From contig NZ_VCNH01000008.1 of NCBI RefSeq assembly GCF_024355225.1, forward strand, positions 1,798,001-1,862,000: a DNA stretch of 64,000 bases, given 5' to 3'. Every line of letters begins with the position of its first letter. The stretch's first letter is position 1. Positions 54,196-64,000 of the stretch are shown here, piece after piece. Below the pieces are notes generated by a model. It worked only from the letters and a program-made list of their open reading frames with translations. It was not told where the DNA came from and ran no database searches. The DNA is from Roseovarius sp. M141. GTDB taxonomy: Bacteria > Pseudomonadota > Alphaproteobacteria > Rhodobacterales > Rhodobacteraceae. Both the position numbers and the translations under genes were made by a program.

Positions 54196-54555
54196 ATGAT
54201 CAAGCATCGCGGATTCCCCGGCAGATTGCCGAGTACCGATTTTCAATTCACCATTCGCCGCGCCAATCCCAAGGGCGCGACGCCGCTGACCCGGCGGGAG
54301 CGTTTCGCTGACCGGCGTCCGCCTGATCGGCGGGCCGACATTGCGTTTGTCGCGGCCTTGTGGGCGAATTTCGGCGATCAGCCGTTCGAGCGCGGCAACC
54401 TAGATGCTGGCCGCCTGTCGTGGCTATTGGGGCGCGAGGTGCTTACGGTCAGCGATCCGTTCGATCCCACGGACTACGAAGCGCTGCTGGTGCTGGATGT
54501 CGATGCGGCGCGGCGCGCCTTTCCGACGGCCTTTGACGGGGCAGATGACGTATGA
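54196..54555 (+). CDS. Hypothetical basic protein (119 aa)
   Basis: Unrecognised. The first 45 residues are basic (RRANPKGATPLTRRERFADRR); the rest is a compact alpha/beta-like segment with FVAALWANFGDQPFERG, RLSWLLGREVL and LLVLDVDAARRAF. No signal or membrane segment. GGAG before ATG supports translation. Neighbours are lipoprotein genes of the propionate module, with no clear functional link. Confidence 0.6.
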   Translation: MIKHRGFPGRLPSTDFQFTIRRANPKGATPLTRRERFADRRPPDRRADIAFVAALWANFGDQPFERGNLDAGRLSWLLGREVLTVSDPFDPTDYEALLVLDVDAARRAFPTAFDGADDV

Positions 54556-54952
54556 CACTGGCCGTAGGTCATATGGCCCCGGCCCGGGTGGTTCGCGTCG
54601 CAGGCGCGAATTCGCCAATCGCCGCGCCAATTGCGCGGAATACAGCCGATAATTGTATTGGCCGGATAATGCGCTTGGCCCGACCTTCGGTCGATGGCAG
54701 CGTGGAAACAGTAGTGGCGGGCCTTCCCCAAGGGTCCGGGGCACCTTGTCCAAACCGTTACCCTTCCCCTTATGAGCGGCGTTGCGCTGTAAACCGCACG
54801 CCGCTCCTTTTTTGTTCAACATCAGATGCCTGCAAGCATAGGCGGGACCCCGCGCAGTGGCGGGTCATACGGGTTTGTTCCTTTGACGTTCAGGCTGTTT
54901 TGACCTCTAATTGCAGGGCAAGATCCGCTCCGGAAATAAGAGGCAGTTCCCC
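54556..54952. other. Non-coding gap before the second lipoprotein, with a terminator
   Basis: 397 bases without a supported gene. A strong terminator sits at 54774-54813: stem GAGCGGCGT/ACGCCGCTC around a 15-base loop, then TTTTTT. Upstream of it (54560-54770) are several short inverted repeats that could be part of an RNA, but no family is recognised. The stretch 54815-54952 should carry the promoter of the lipoprotein gene. Confidence 0.55.
54774..54813 (+). terminator. Rho-independent terminator
   Basis: 9-bp GC-rich stem, 15-base loop and six T on the plus strand. Ends transcription from the 54196-54555 gene or from a small RNA. Confidence 0.8.
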
Positions 54953-55174
54953 ATGCGTAGAGCATTCAAAAAACAATCCAAGGCTGTATTTGCGATTCTG
55001 GCCCTGTCCGCACTCGCCGCATGCGGCGACACGCTGGGCAAGCAGGCCCTTATCGGCGGCGGCGCCGGATTGGGCACAGCGGCCGTGCTGGACGGCAACC
55101 TCGCTGCCGGCGCGTTGGTCGGTGCGGCAGGCAACGTCGCGTACTGCCAGTCCTTCCCGGAACGCTGCAAGTAA
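54953..55174 (+). CDS. Small glycine-rich lipoprotein (73 aa)
   Basis: ATG at 54953 after AAGAGG. Signal with core AVFAILALSALA and lipobox LAAC (Cys near residue 24). The mature part is Gly/Ala-rich (GGGAGLGTAAVLDGNLAAGALVG), resembling glycine-zipper membrane proteins, then ends YCQSFPERCK with two Cys. Located 127 bases before pccA. Confidence 0.75.
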   Translation: MRRAFKKQSKAVFAILALSALAACGDTLGKQALIGGGAGLGTAAVLDGNLAAGALVGAAGNVAYCQSFPERCK

Positions 55175-55301
55175 CACGCGCCGCCTACCTGGCGTCCGAA
55201 TCATTCATCATGGGACCATCCGTGCCGACCGGCGCGGGTGGTCTCTGCCGTTTTCGGCCCCGGCGCTGCGGCGCGGGGCATGCATTTAAAGGGGACACGC
55301 C

Positions 55302-57302
55302 ATGTTCAAGAAGATCCTGATTGCCAACCGGGGCGAGATCGCCTGCCGCGTCATCAAGACCGCGCGCCAGATGGGTATCCAGACCGTCGCCATCTATTCT
55401 GACGCTGACCGTAATGCGCTGCATGTCCGCATGGCAGATGAGGCGGTGCATATCGGCCCACCCCCTGCCAACGAGTCCTATATCGTCATTGACAAGGTGA
55501 TGGACGCCATCCGCCAGACTGGCGCCGAGGCGGTGCATCCCGGCTATGGTTTCCTGTCGGAGAATGCGAAATTCGCCGAGGCGCTGGAGGCCGAAGGTGT
55601 CGTCTTTGTCGGACCGCCCAAAAAGGCGATCGAGGCCATGGGAGACAAGATTACCTCCAAGAAACTGGCGCAGGAGGCCGGCGTGTCGACAGTGCCCGGT
55701 TACATGGGCCTGATCAAAGATGCCGAGGACGCGGTCAAGATTTCGAACCAGGTCGGCTATCCGGTGATGATCAAGGCCAGCGCCGGGGGCGGTGGCAAGG
55801 GGATGCGCATCGCCTGGAATGATGATGAGGCGCGCGAGGGTTTCCAAAGCTCAAAGAACGAGGCGGCCAGCAGCTTTGGCGACGACCGGATTTTCATCGA
55901 AAAATTCGTCACGCAGCCGCGCCATATCGAAATTCAGGTTCTGTGCGACGCGCATGGCAATGGCATCTATCTGGGCGAGCGGGAATGTTCGATCCAGCGC
56001 CGCAATCAGAAGGTCATCGAAGAGGCGCCCAGCCCGTTTCTGGACGAGGAAACCCGCAAGGCAATGGGCGAGCAGGCCGTCGCGCTGGCGCAGGCTGTAG
56101 ACTATACCAGTGCCGGGACGGTGGAATTCATCGTCGATGGCGACCGGAATTTCTACTTCCTTGAGATGAACACGCGCCTTCAGGTGGAACATCCGGTGAC
56201 CGAGCTGATCACCGGCGTCGATCTGGTCGAACAGATGATCCGTGTTGCGAATGGCGAGCCGCTGACGATCAAGCAAAGCGACGTCAAGCTGAACGGCTGG
56301 GCGATGGAATGCCGTCTGTATGCCGAAGATCCCTATCGCAATTTCCTGCCCTCCATCGGGCGCCTGACCCGGTATCGCCCGCCAGAGGAGGTGAGCGTCG
56401 CTGGTGCCATCGTGCGCAATGACACCGGCGTCTATGAGGGCGGCGAGATCAGCATGTATTACGACCCCATGATTGCCAAGCTGTGTACCTGGGGCCCCGA
56501 CCGGGCCGCGTCGATCGAGGGGATGCGCGTCGCGCTCGACAGTTTCGAGGTCGAGGGGATCGGGCATAACCTGCCATTCCTGTCGGCGGTCATGGACCAC
56601 CCCAAGTTTGCTTCCGGCGACATCACCACTGCCTTTATCGCCGAGGAGTATCCCGACGGCTTTGAGGGGGCAGAACTGGACGAGGCGTCGCTGCGCCGCA
56701 TCGCGGCCTCCTGCGCAGCCATGCACCGCGTCGCCGAGATACGGCGCACGCGCATTTCGGGCCGAATGGACAACCACGAGCGCAAGGTTGGCGACGATTG
56801 GAACGTTGCAGTCAAGGGCAGCAGCTATGACGTCATCATCGCCGCCCGGCGCGGCGGTGCGACCGTTACCTTTGCCGATGGTGGCAGTGTCGATGTCGCG
56901 TCCGACTGGACGCCGGGCGATCATCTGGCCCGGCTGGACGTGGATGGCGCGCCGCTGGTTCTGAAGGTCGGCAAGGTTTCGGGCGGGTTTCGCATCCGCA
57001 GCCGGGGGGCGGATTTAAAGGTGCATGTGCGCACGCCGCGCCAGGCCGAGTTGGCTGCGCGCATGCCCGAAAAACTGCCGCCCGACACATCGAAACTGCT
57101 GCTGTGCCCGATGCCCGGCCTGATCGTGAAGGTCAACGTCGAGGTTGGCGAAGAGGTGCAGGAGGGTCAGGCGCTGTGCACTGTCGAGGCGATGAAGATG
57201 GAGAATATCCTGCGCGCCGAAAAGCGGGCTGTTGTCAGCGCCATCAACGCGGGGCCGGGCGACAGTCTGGCCGTCGACGAAGTGATCATGGAATTCGAGT
57301 GA
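55302..57302 (+). CDS. pccA: Propionyl-CoA carboxylase, alpha (biotin carboxylase) subunit
   Basis: 666 residues. Biotin carboxylase domain about 1-450 with KASAGGGGKGMRIAW (ATP-grasp loop) and EMNTRLQVEHPVTE; a linker BT domain about 470-590, typical of PccA; biotin carrier domain at the end with CTVEAMKMENIL, biotinylated Lys near 632. Together with PccB it carboxylates propionyl-CoA. ACC and MCC alpha subunits share these domains; the PccB-like partner and mcm neighbour favour propionyl-CoA. Confidence 0.94.
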   Translation: MFKKILIANRGEIACRVIKTARQMGIQTVAIYSDADRNALHVRMADEAVHIGPPPANESYIVIDKVMDAIRQTGAEAVHPGYGFLSENAKFAEALEAEGVVFVGPPKKAIEAMGDKITSKKLAQEAGVSTVPGYMGLIKDAEDAVKISNQVGYPVMIKASAGGGGKGMRIAWNDDEAREGFQSSKNEAASSFGDDRIFIEKFVTQPRHIEIQVLCDAHGNGIYLGERECSIQRRNQKVIEEAPSPFLDEETRKAMGEQAVALAQAVDYTSAGTVEFIVDGDRNFYFLEMNTRLQVEHPVTELITGVDLVEQMIRVANGEPLTIKQSDVKLNGWAMECRLYAEDPYRNFLPSIGRLTRYRPPEEVSVAGAIVRNDTGVYEGGEISMYYDPMIAKLCTWGPDRAASIEGMRVALDSFEVEGIGHNLPFLSAVMDHPKFASGDITTAFIAEEYPDGFEGAELDEASLRRIAASCAAMHRVAEIRRTRISGRMDNHERKVGDDWNVAVKGSSYDVIIAARRGGATVTFADGGSVDVASDWTPGDHLARLDVDGAPLVLKVGKVSGGFRIRSRGADLKVHVRTPRQAELAARMPEKLPPDTSKLLLCPMPGLIVKVNVEVGEEVQEGQALCTVEAMKMENILRAEKRAVVSAINAGPGDSLAVDEVIMEFE

Positions 57303-57306
57303 TCCG

Positions 57307-57858
57307 GTGATTTGCCCGCGTTCCAGCCCTGCGGACGCCGCCCCGCACCGCCAGCGCGCCGTCTGGCGTCTCGGCGTGCTATGCGCCGGGGCGCTGGCGC
57401 TGGCAGGGTGCAATCGAACGAACGAGGCCGACCTGCGGGCCTTGTTGGCCGGGTGGCTCCCCCTGGGCGAGACGATGTCGTTTGCGGCCACGGGCAGTTG
57501 CGCGGCGGGGCTTTTTCAGGTGGTCGACTCGCGCATCGCATCGCGTATGCGCATCGCCAACAGCGTACGTGAGGCGGCGATGATACTGAAATCACATGAT
57601 CAGGTCGCAATCGTCGCATCCCGACTGACCCCCGATGCCGCGCTGCTGGAACTGATCGAGATCGAGCGCCCCACCGGCATGCAGATGCGTCTCGCTGGTC
57701 TTGAGGGGCGGGCTTGCATGGACCCCGCCGCCGAGGCGGCCTTTGCCGCCGCGCTGGTCAATCCGGCGGCGGTGGTGCTGATGGATCGCGGCACAGGCGT
57801 GCTGGCTCTGATGGATGTCGAGGACGGGCTGTTGATCGCTGCGATGGGGGCGGAGTGA
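57307..57858 (+). CDS. Probable lipoprotein (183 aa) with GTG start
   Basis: The GTG at 57307 lies 4 bases after pccA. A signal with core GVLCAGALALAGC ends at the lipobox Cys (near residue 35). The mature part is alpha/beta with SFAATGSCAAGLFQV and an AVVLMDRGTGVLALMD strand pair. I cannot name the family. A Cys pair (SCAAG and RACMD) may form a disulphide. Probably co-transcribed with pccA. Confidence 0.7.
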   Translation: MICPRSSPADAAPHRQRAVWRLGVLCAGALALAGCNRTNEADLRALLAGWLPLGETMSFAATGSCAAGLFQVVDSRIASRMRIANSVREAAMILKSHDQVAIVASRLTPDAALLELIEIERPTGMQMRLAGLEGRACMDPAAEAAFAAALVNPAAVVLMDRGTGVLALMDVEDGLLIAAMGAE

Positions 57859-57871
57859 TGCGCGCCGCGTG

Positions 57872-58357
57872 CTATGATGGGCCGCTGGTCTTGTCGGCGC
57901 CGGGGCCATCGCGGCGTTCCCGGATCTCTTGCTGGCGCATCGGCAGCTTGTCGATGGTTCGGCTGATTTCGCGCACGTCCCACGGCAGTGGTTTGCGCAG
58001 GTATATGGTGCCGTCCTTGACGATCAACACCAGCATGAAGCCGCGCGGATGCAGCCGGTCGCGCAGCGGGCCGCGCGCCTCCGGGTCCGTATCGGTCAGC
58101 ACGACGACATCGCGCGCGGCCAATTCATCGCTGCGCGCTGTCAGCATTTCCATCTGCTGCACGAAACGCGGATCGTTCGGGCTGTCGGCAAAAACGACCA
58201 ATGGCCGGTTTGTCCATAGAAATTGCTTTAGATCGACGTCTGATGCGTCGACGAAGACGGATGGCACTGCCGCGTCCCCAGCGCCGGCAGCAGCCTCTTG
58301 CGCCACGAGCGGAAAACCGAAAAGGCAAGTGAAAACAAAGATGAGAATAGGTTTCAT
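57872..58357 (-). CDS. Exported DUF4174-like protein (thioredoxin-fold type)
   Basis: 161 residues. Signal peptide with core ILIFVFTCLFGFPL and cleavage near VAQ. The rest follows the DUF4174 pattern: LKQFLWTNRPLVVFADSPNDP, RDVVVLTDTDPEARGPLRDRL and GFMLVLIVKDGTIYLRKP, which fits a thioredoxin-like fold without the CxxC pair. Convergent with the lipoprotein gene, ends 13 bases apart. Possibly a periplasmic redox or binding protein. Confidence 0.8.
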   Translation of the reverse strand: MKPILIFVFTCLFGFPLVAQEAAAGAGDAAVPSVFVDASDVDLKQFLWTNRPLVVFADSPNDPRFVQQMEMLTARSDELAARDVVVLTDTDPEARGPLRDRLHPRGFMLVLIVKDGTIYLRKPLPWDVREISRTIDKLPMRQQEIRERRDGPGADKTSGPS

Positions 58358-58618
58358 AGGCGCTCCTGTTACAGAAGATATAGTTATATCGGGCGCGATT
58401 GCGATGCAAAAAGAGCGGTGCGGGCAGCTATATCAGATACTGCACGCGCGGGCGACGTCGCTGGCACGCTTAATCGCATCGTCAACACTGTGGGCTAGGG
58501 CCGTGTGCGACCCCCCGCAGCGACTCGCGCTGCCGTACCGGCAACACACATAGAGGAACCGGGCGCAGATCAGGCGGTACAACACCGCAGATCTTGGCCC
58601 AGACAAGAGGACAAAGAT

Positions 58619-60751
<2,133 letters not shown>

Positions 60752-60754
60752 GTC

Positions 60755-60872
60755 TTGATTTCAGGATGATAGGGCGCCGGGTGAAAGTCCGGCGTCAATT
60801 TTCTACGCAACTGCCCGTTCTTGGCATTTCGCTTCGCAAAACGCCTGTCGCTACTGTGCGTGAGGGAAGATT
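60755..60872 (+). promoter_or_regulatory. Cobalamin-riboswitch-like sequence 3' of the mutase
   Basis: Reads GATGATAGGGCGCCGGGTGAAAGTCCGGCG, then CGCAACTGCCC, then GCTACTG near 60850-60856, then GGGAAG at 60864-60869. These match in order the TAGGG...GGTGAAAATCC core, the CCGCAACTG segment, the B12 box GCCACTG (one mismatch here) and the closing GGGAAG of cobalamin riboswitches. The 5' P0-P2 part is short or missing. It starts only a few bases after the mutase stop and no plus-strand gene follows for about 290 bases, so it may be a remnant or a 3' UTR element. Confidence 0.5.
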
Positions 60873-60904
60873 GTGGGGTGCCACTTTGTTGTGCAAGGTG
60901 ACTT

Positions 60905-60980
60905 TGGTGGCGTGAGGTGGATTTGAACCACCGACCTAACGATTATGAGTCGTTTGCTCTAACCCCTGAGCTACCACGCC
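60905..60980 (-). tRNA. tRNA with anticodon CAT (Met, or Ile2 after lysidine modification)
   Basis: Minus strand. Acceptor GGCGTGG pairs with TCACGCC (one G-T), discriminator A and CCA are encoded. Anticodon stem-loop CGACTCATAATCG gives CAT. The T-arm GGTGG-TTCAAAT-CCACC is perfect. The anticodon stem resembles tRNA-Ile2 as much as elongator tRNA-Met; it is not the initiator, because GGG pairs are absent at the anticodon stem base. Confidence 0.93.
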
Positions 60981-61163
60981 ATGGGCGCGTGGCTATGGCA
61001 GCAGCGCGTGCCCGTCAAGACGGAAAACGGCACAGGCCCGCCGGAAAATGACATTCGTGGCGGCGCGGGTGATCTAACGCCGCGCTGCCTGTCAAAAATT
61101 GCAACCAGCGCGGCGTCTGGGTATGCCATGGGCATTGCGATATGGCCGGAAAGGGACAGGGAC

Positions 61164-61775
61164 ATGTTGGAACTTGATCATATCGCGGTTGCCGCGACCA
61201 CGCTGGAGAAGGGGGCGGACTGGGTGCATCGCGCCTTGGGCGTGGCGCCCGGACCGGGCGGGCAGCATGCGCATTTCGGCACTCATAACCGATTGCTGGG
61301 GCTGGAGGATGGGCTGTATCTGGAGGTGATCGCGATCGACCCGGACGCGCCGCCGCTTGGCCATGCGCGCTGGTTCGATCTGGATCGGTTCAGTGGCGCG
61401 CCGCGCATTGGCAACTGGATCTGCCGCACCGACGATCTGGAGGGCGCGCAGGCCGCGCTGCCGGGCATCGGCGCTCAGGTGCCGCTGGAACGGGGCGATC
61501 TGCGATGGCGTATGGCGGTGCCGGAAAATGGGCAACTGCCGTTTGACGACTGCCACCCCGCGGTGATCCAGTGGGATTGCGCGCGCCACCCGGCGGCGTC
61601 TCTGCCTGCCACGGGCATCGCGCTGCGGCGGTTGATTGTCTGCCATCCGCATGCGGACGCGCTGCGCGCGGGTTTGGCGGGACAACTGGCTGAAGACAGG
61701 GTGGCGTTCGAGGTGGGACCGGTCGGATTACGGGCCGAATTCGACACGCCCGAGGGGCAGCGCATTCTGGGATAG
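61164..61775 (+). CDS. VOC-superfamily protein (glyoxalase-like)
   Basis: 203 residues from ATG at 61164 after AAGGGACAGGGA. Starts with LDHIAVAATTLEKGADWV, a VOC-fold strand-helix with a metal-ligand His near 6, and has a THNRLLGLEDGLYLEVIAID strand giving the Glu ligand. The layout follows the Glyoxalase_3 type of VOC protein. Substrate unknown. Confidence 0.75.
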   Translation: MLELDHIAVAATTLEKGADWVHRALGVAPGPGGQHAHFGTHNRLLGLEDGLYLEVIAIDPDAPPLGHARWFDLDRFSGAPRIGNWICRTDDLEGAQAALPGIGAQVPLERGDLRWRMAVPENGQLPFDDCHPAVIQWDCARHPAASLPATGIALRRLIVCHPHADALRAGLAGQLAEDRVAFEVGPVGLRAEFDTPEGQRILG

Positions 61776-61851
61776 AACTGCGCGTAGGATTTTGTGATAA
61801 TCTGGGCCGGATCGCGCTGACACTGGTGCTGAAACGCTCTAGGGTTGCGCC

Positions 61852-62535
61852 ATGTCTCTCTGGACCCGCATAACCGAGGCCGTGTCGGCCCTTGCCAATG
61901 GCGAGGGTCTCAGCGCCGTGTTCGACCGCTTGCGCACCCCGCCCGAGCGTAGCGTGGCGTTCGCCATCGCAGTGATCGCGCTGGGCGCGAAGATGGCCAA
62001 GGCCGATGGGCAGGTCACGCGCGGCGAGGTCGCGGCGTTCCGCGAAGTGTTTCAGATCGCGCAAGAGGACGAGGCAGGCGCCGCGCGCGTGTTCAATCTG
62101 GCGCGCCAAGACGTGGCCGGATTCGAGGAGTACGCCGCCCGGATCAAGGCGATGTTCGGCGATGACACTGACGCGCTGTGCGATCTGATGGAGGGGCTGT
62201 TTCACATCGCCATGGCCGATGGGCGGTATCACCCGGCCGAGAACATCTTTCTTGAGCGTGTGGCCGAGATTTTCGGCCTGAAATCCAGTGAGTTTCAGCG
62301 CATGCGCTGCCGTTTTGTGCCGGGCGCTGCACCGGACCCTTATCAGGTGTTGGGCGCGTCGCCGGATGACAGTCTGGCCGAGGTGCGAAAGCGGTATCGC
62401 GCGCTGGTGCGCGAGACACATCCCGACCGCATGATGGCCCGCGGTGTGCCGGTCGAGGCGATGCGCCTTGCGGAAAAGCGGATGATCGACATCAACCGCG
62501 CGTGGGAGCAAGTCGAAGCCGCGCATCGCGGATGA
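61852..62535 (+). CDS. TerB and DnaJ domain protein (DjlA-like)
   Basis: 227 residues. A TerB-like helical domain (about 40-150, with ADGQVTRGEVAAF and MADGRYHPAENIFLERV) precedes a J domain (about 163-225) with DPYQVLGASPDDSLAEVRKRYR and the HPD motif in ETHPDRMM. Unlike E. coli DjlA, no N-terminal membrane helix is seen, so it is probably cytoplasmic. It would recruit Hsp70 DnaK. The next gene starts inside its stop (ATGA). Confidence 0.85.
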   Translation: MSLWTRITEAVSALANGEGLSAVFDRLRTPPERSVAFAIAVIALGAKMAKADGQVTRGEVAAFREVFQIAQEDEAGAARVFNLARQDVAGFEEYAARIKAMFGDDTDALCDLMEGLFHIAMADGRYHPAENIFLERVAEIFGLKSSEFQRMRCRFVPGAAPDPYQVLGASPDDSLAEVRKRYRALVRETHPDRMMARGVPVEAMRLAEKRMIDINRAWEQVEAAHRG

Positions 62536-63557
62536 GGCTGGCGACCTGGAATATCGAATGGTTCAACAGCCTGTTTGCCGATGACGGCGCGCTGCTGGAT
62601 GATGGTGGCTGGGCGTCGCGCCATAACGTGACGCGCGGCGATCAACTGGCGGCGGTGGGCGGGGTGATGCGCGCGCTGGACGCGGATGCGCTGATGATCA
62701 TCGAGGCGCCCGATCACAGCGCCCGACGCAGCACCGTGACCGCACTGGAGCGATTTGCGGATGTGATGGGCCTGCGTACGCGGCGTGCACTGGTGGGATT
62801 CACCAACGATACCCAGCAGGAGATCGCGCTGCTCTACGATCCGGACGTCGTTCAGGCGGTGCACGACCCGCAGGGCGACGCGACGGGCAAACGCGGCAGC
62901 AGTGATGCGCCGCGTTTCGACGGGGTATTCCGAATCGATCTGGATATTGACGCGGTCGAGGATCTGGTGCGTTTTTCCAAGCCGCCGCTGGAGGTACGGC
63001 TGACAACGCGCTCGGGCTTCGTACTGCGCCTGATCGGTGTGCATCTGAAATCCAAGGCGCCGCATGGCGCCAACACACCTGCGGATGTCATGCGCATCGC
63101 CATTGCCAACCGGCGCAAGCAACTGGCGCAGGCGGTCTGGTTGCGTGCGCGCATATTGGCGCATCTGGAGGCGGGCGAGCCCCTGATCGTGCTGGGCGAT
63201 CTCAACGATGGCCCGGGCCTGGATGAATATGAGGGGCTGTTTGGCCGCTCTTCGGTCGAGGTGGTACTGGGCGAGGGCGAGGCGCTGCGCCTGTTTGATC
63301 CACACGCGCGCAGTGCGCTGGGGCAAAAGATCGGGGCGGTTCACAGCACGTCGCGGTTCTATCTGGGCCATGAGGGGCGGTATCTGCAGGCGCTGTTGGA
63401 TTATATCATGGTCTCGCCCGATCTGCTGGCGCGTGGTCCGGCGTGGCGGATCTGGCATCCGTTCGATGATCCGGCCTGTTACGGCGACGATGCGTTGCGC
63501 GGAGCGCTGCTGACGGCGTCGGACCATTTCCCGGTAACGCTGGATATCGACGCATAG
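62532..63557 (+). CDS. Endonuclease/exonuclease/phosphatase (EEP) family protein
   Basis: 341 residues from the ATG overlapping the DjlA-like stop. EEP motifs: LATWNIEWFN (metal-binding Asn), DALMIIEAPDH (metal-binding Glu position), LIGVHLKSKAP, VLGDLNDGP (catalytic Asp, Asn) and SDHFPVTLD (catalytic Asp, His). Such enzymes cleave DNA, RNA or phosphate esters. No signal peptide. Substrate not assigned. Confidence 0.85.
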   Translation: MRLATWNIEWFNSLFADDGALLDDGGWASRHNVTRGDQLAAVGGVMRALDADALMIIEAPDHSARRSTVTALERFADVMGLRTRRALVGFTNDTQQEIALLYDPDVVQAVHDPQGDATGKRGSSDAPRFDGVFRIDLDIDAVEDLVRFSKPPLEVRLTTRSGFVLRLIGVHLKSKAPHGANTPADVMRIAIANRRKQLAQAVWLRARILAHLEAGEPLIVLGDLNDGPGLDEYEGLFGRSSVEVVLGEGEALRLFDPHARSALGQKIGAVHSTSRFYLGHEGRYLQALLDYIMVSPDLLARGPAWRIWHPFDDPACYGDDALRGALLTASDHFPVTLDIDA

Positions 63558-63594
63558 GCTTAAATTCGGCGAAATTCGTGCTATATTGAGCCTC

Positions 63595-63969
63595 ATGAGA
63601 CAGATCCTGATCACCGCCGCCGCAGCCCTGATGTTGGCAACGCCCGCCGTTCATGCCGAGGAGGATGCCCCCTCGCAGGATGGTCCTTCGCTGATCGAGC
63701 AGGGCGCGCGCTTGTTCTTTGAGGGGTTGATGCAAGAGACACGCCCGGCGATGGAAGGCATGAAGGAGATGGCCGATCGGCTGGGTCCGCAATTGCGCCA
63801 CTTCGCGCAGGAAATGGGTCCGGCGCTGGCCGATATCCTGAAGGATGTCGAGGATCTGAGTGTCTATGAGGCGCCGGAAAAATTGCCCAATGGAGACATC
63901 ATCATCCGGCGTAAACCGGTTGAGGACAGCGCACCGGAGCTGCCGCCGCAGGACGAGATCGAGATCTGA
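63595..63969 (+). CDS. Small exported protein (124 aa)
   Basis: ATG at 63595 gives a signal peptide with core ILITAAAALMLATPA and cleavage near VHA-EE; an in-frame TTG 9 bases upstream is an alternative. The mature part is acidic and helical (LIEQGARLFFEGLMQETRPAMEGM, then LRHFAQEMGPALADIL) and ends in a Pro/Glu-rich tail. Probably periplasmic. Family not known to me. A G/C-rich inverted repeat starts at about 63982 and is cut by the window end. Confidence 0.7.
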   Translation: MRQILITAAAALMLATPAVHAEEDAPSQDGPSLIEQGARLFFEGLMQETRPAMEGMKEMADRLGPQLRHFAQEMGPALADILKDVEDLSVYEAPEKLPNGDIIIRRKPVEDSAPELPPQDEIEI

Positions 63970-64000
63970 GGTGGACAGGCTCTAGGGCGCTATGGCGCCT

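Overview
The window is GC-rich and densely coded, and its gene families suggest an alphaproteobacterium of the Rhodobacteraceae (Roseobacter group). The evidence is a ScfR-type regulator beside propionyl-CoA carboxylase, a psd-pssA pair, a his cluster in the order hisB-H-A-F-E, choline sulfatase and several small lipoproteins of the kind seen in that family. No rRNA, CRISPR array, insertion sequence or phage structural gene is visible. The genus cannot be named from this sequence alone.

Region 1 (1-24.7 kb) is an accessory island and the most unusual part. A minus-strand operon encodes four related multi-module proteins (463-9801) followed by the start of a V8-like serine protease that runs off the window. 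They share a motif around (Y/S)GDNxAxF and carry strings of about 90-residue beta-rich modules. One also has an OmpA-like domain set between Gly/Pro-rich linkers. Divergent from it are three leaderless hydrolases: a D-Ala-D-Ala peptidase-like protein, a muramoyl-alanine amidase and an astacin-like zinc protease (10214-13203). A second minus-strand operon (21363-13258) encodes a protein with both a subtilisin and a trypsin-like domain, a trypsin-NTPase fusion and a 1066-residue STAND-like P-loop NTPase. A membrane-anchored protein with four CARDB-like modules and a small partner close the island. Protease plus STAND NTPase combinations are known from bacterial conflict and signalling systems. 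This particular assembly is not one I recognise, and linking the parts into one system is inference.

Region 2 (24.8-37.2 kb) is mostly housekeeping: a phnDCEE-type transporter ending in a HAD phosphatase, a dgkA-like/psd/pssA phospholipid operon, tRNA-Tyr, rlmB, a CoA-binding protein, a frameshifted Dabb gene and the his cluster interrupted by a divergent DUF302 gene. Region 3 (37.3-39.7 kb) is a NaeI-like restriction enzyme with a cytosine-C5 methyltransferase, followed by a decayed tRNA copy and tRNA-Gly(GCC).

Region 4 (40-48.6 kb) holds pyruvate carboxylase, a DMT exporter, a Tat-exported family-5 binding protein and choline sulfatase. Region 5 (48.6-60.8 kb) is a propionate module: the regulator scfR with TTTGCAAA-type palindromes in front of itself and of pccB, then pccB, pccA and the B12-dependent methylmalonyl-CoA mutase, with small envelope proteins in between. 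A cobalamin-riboswitch-like sequence lies just 3' of the mutase gene. Region 6 (60.9-64 kb) carries a CAU tRNA, a VOC protein, a TerB-DnaJ protein, an EEP-family nuclease or phosphatase and a periplasmic protein.
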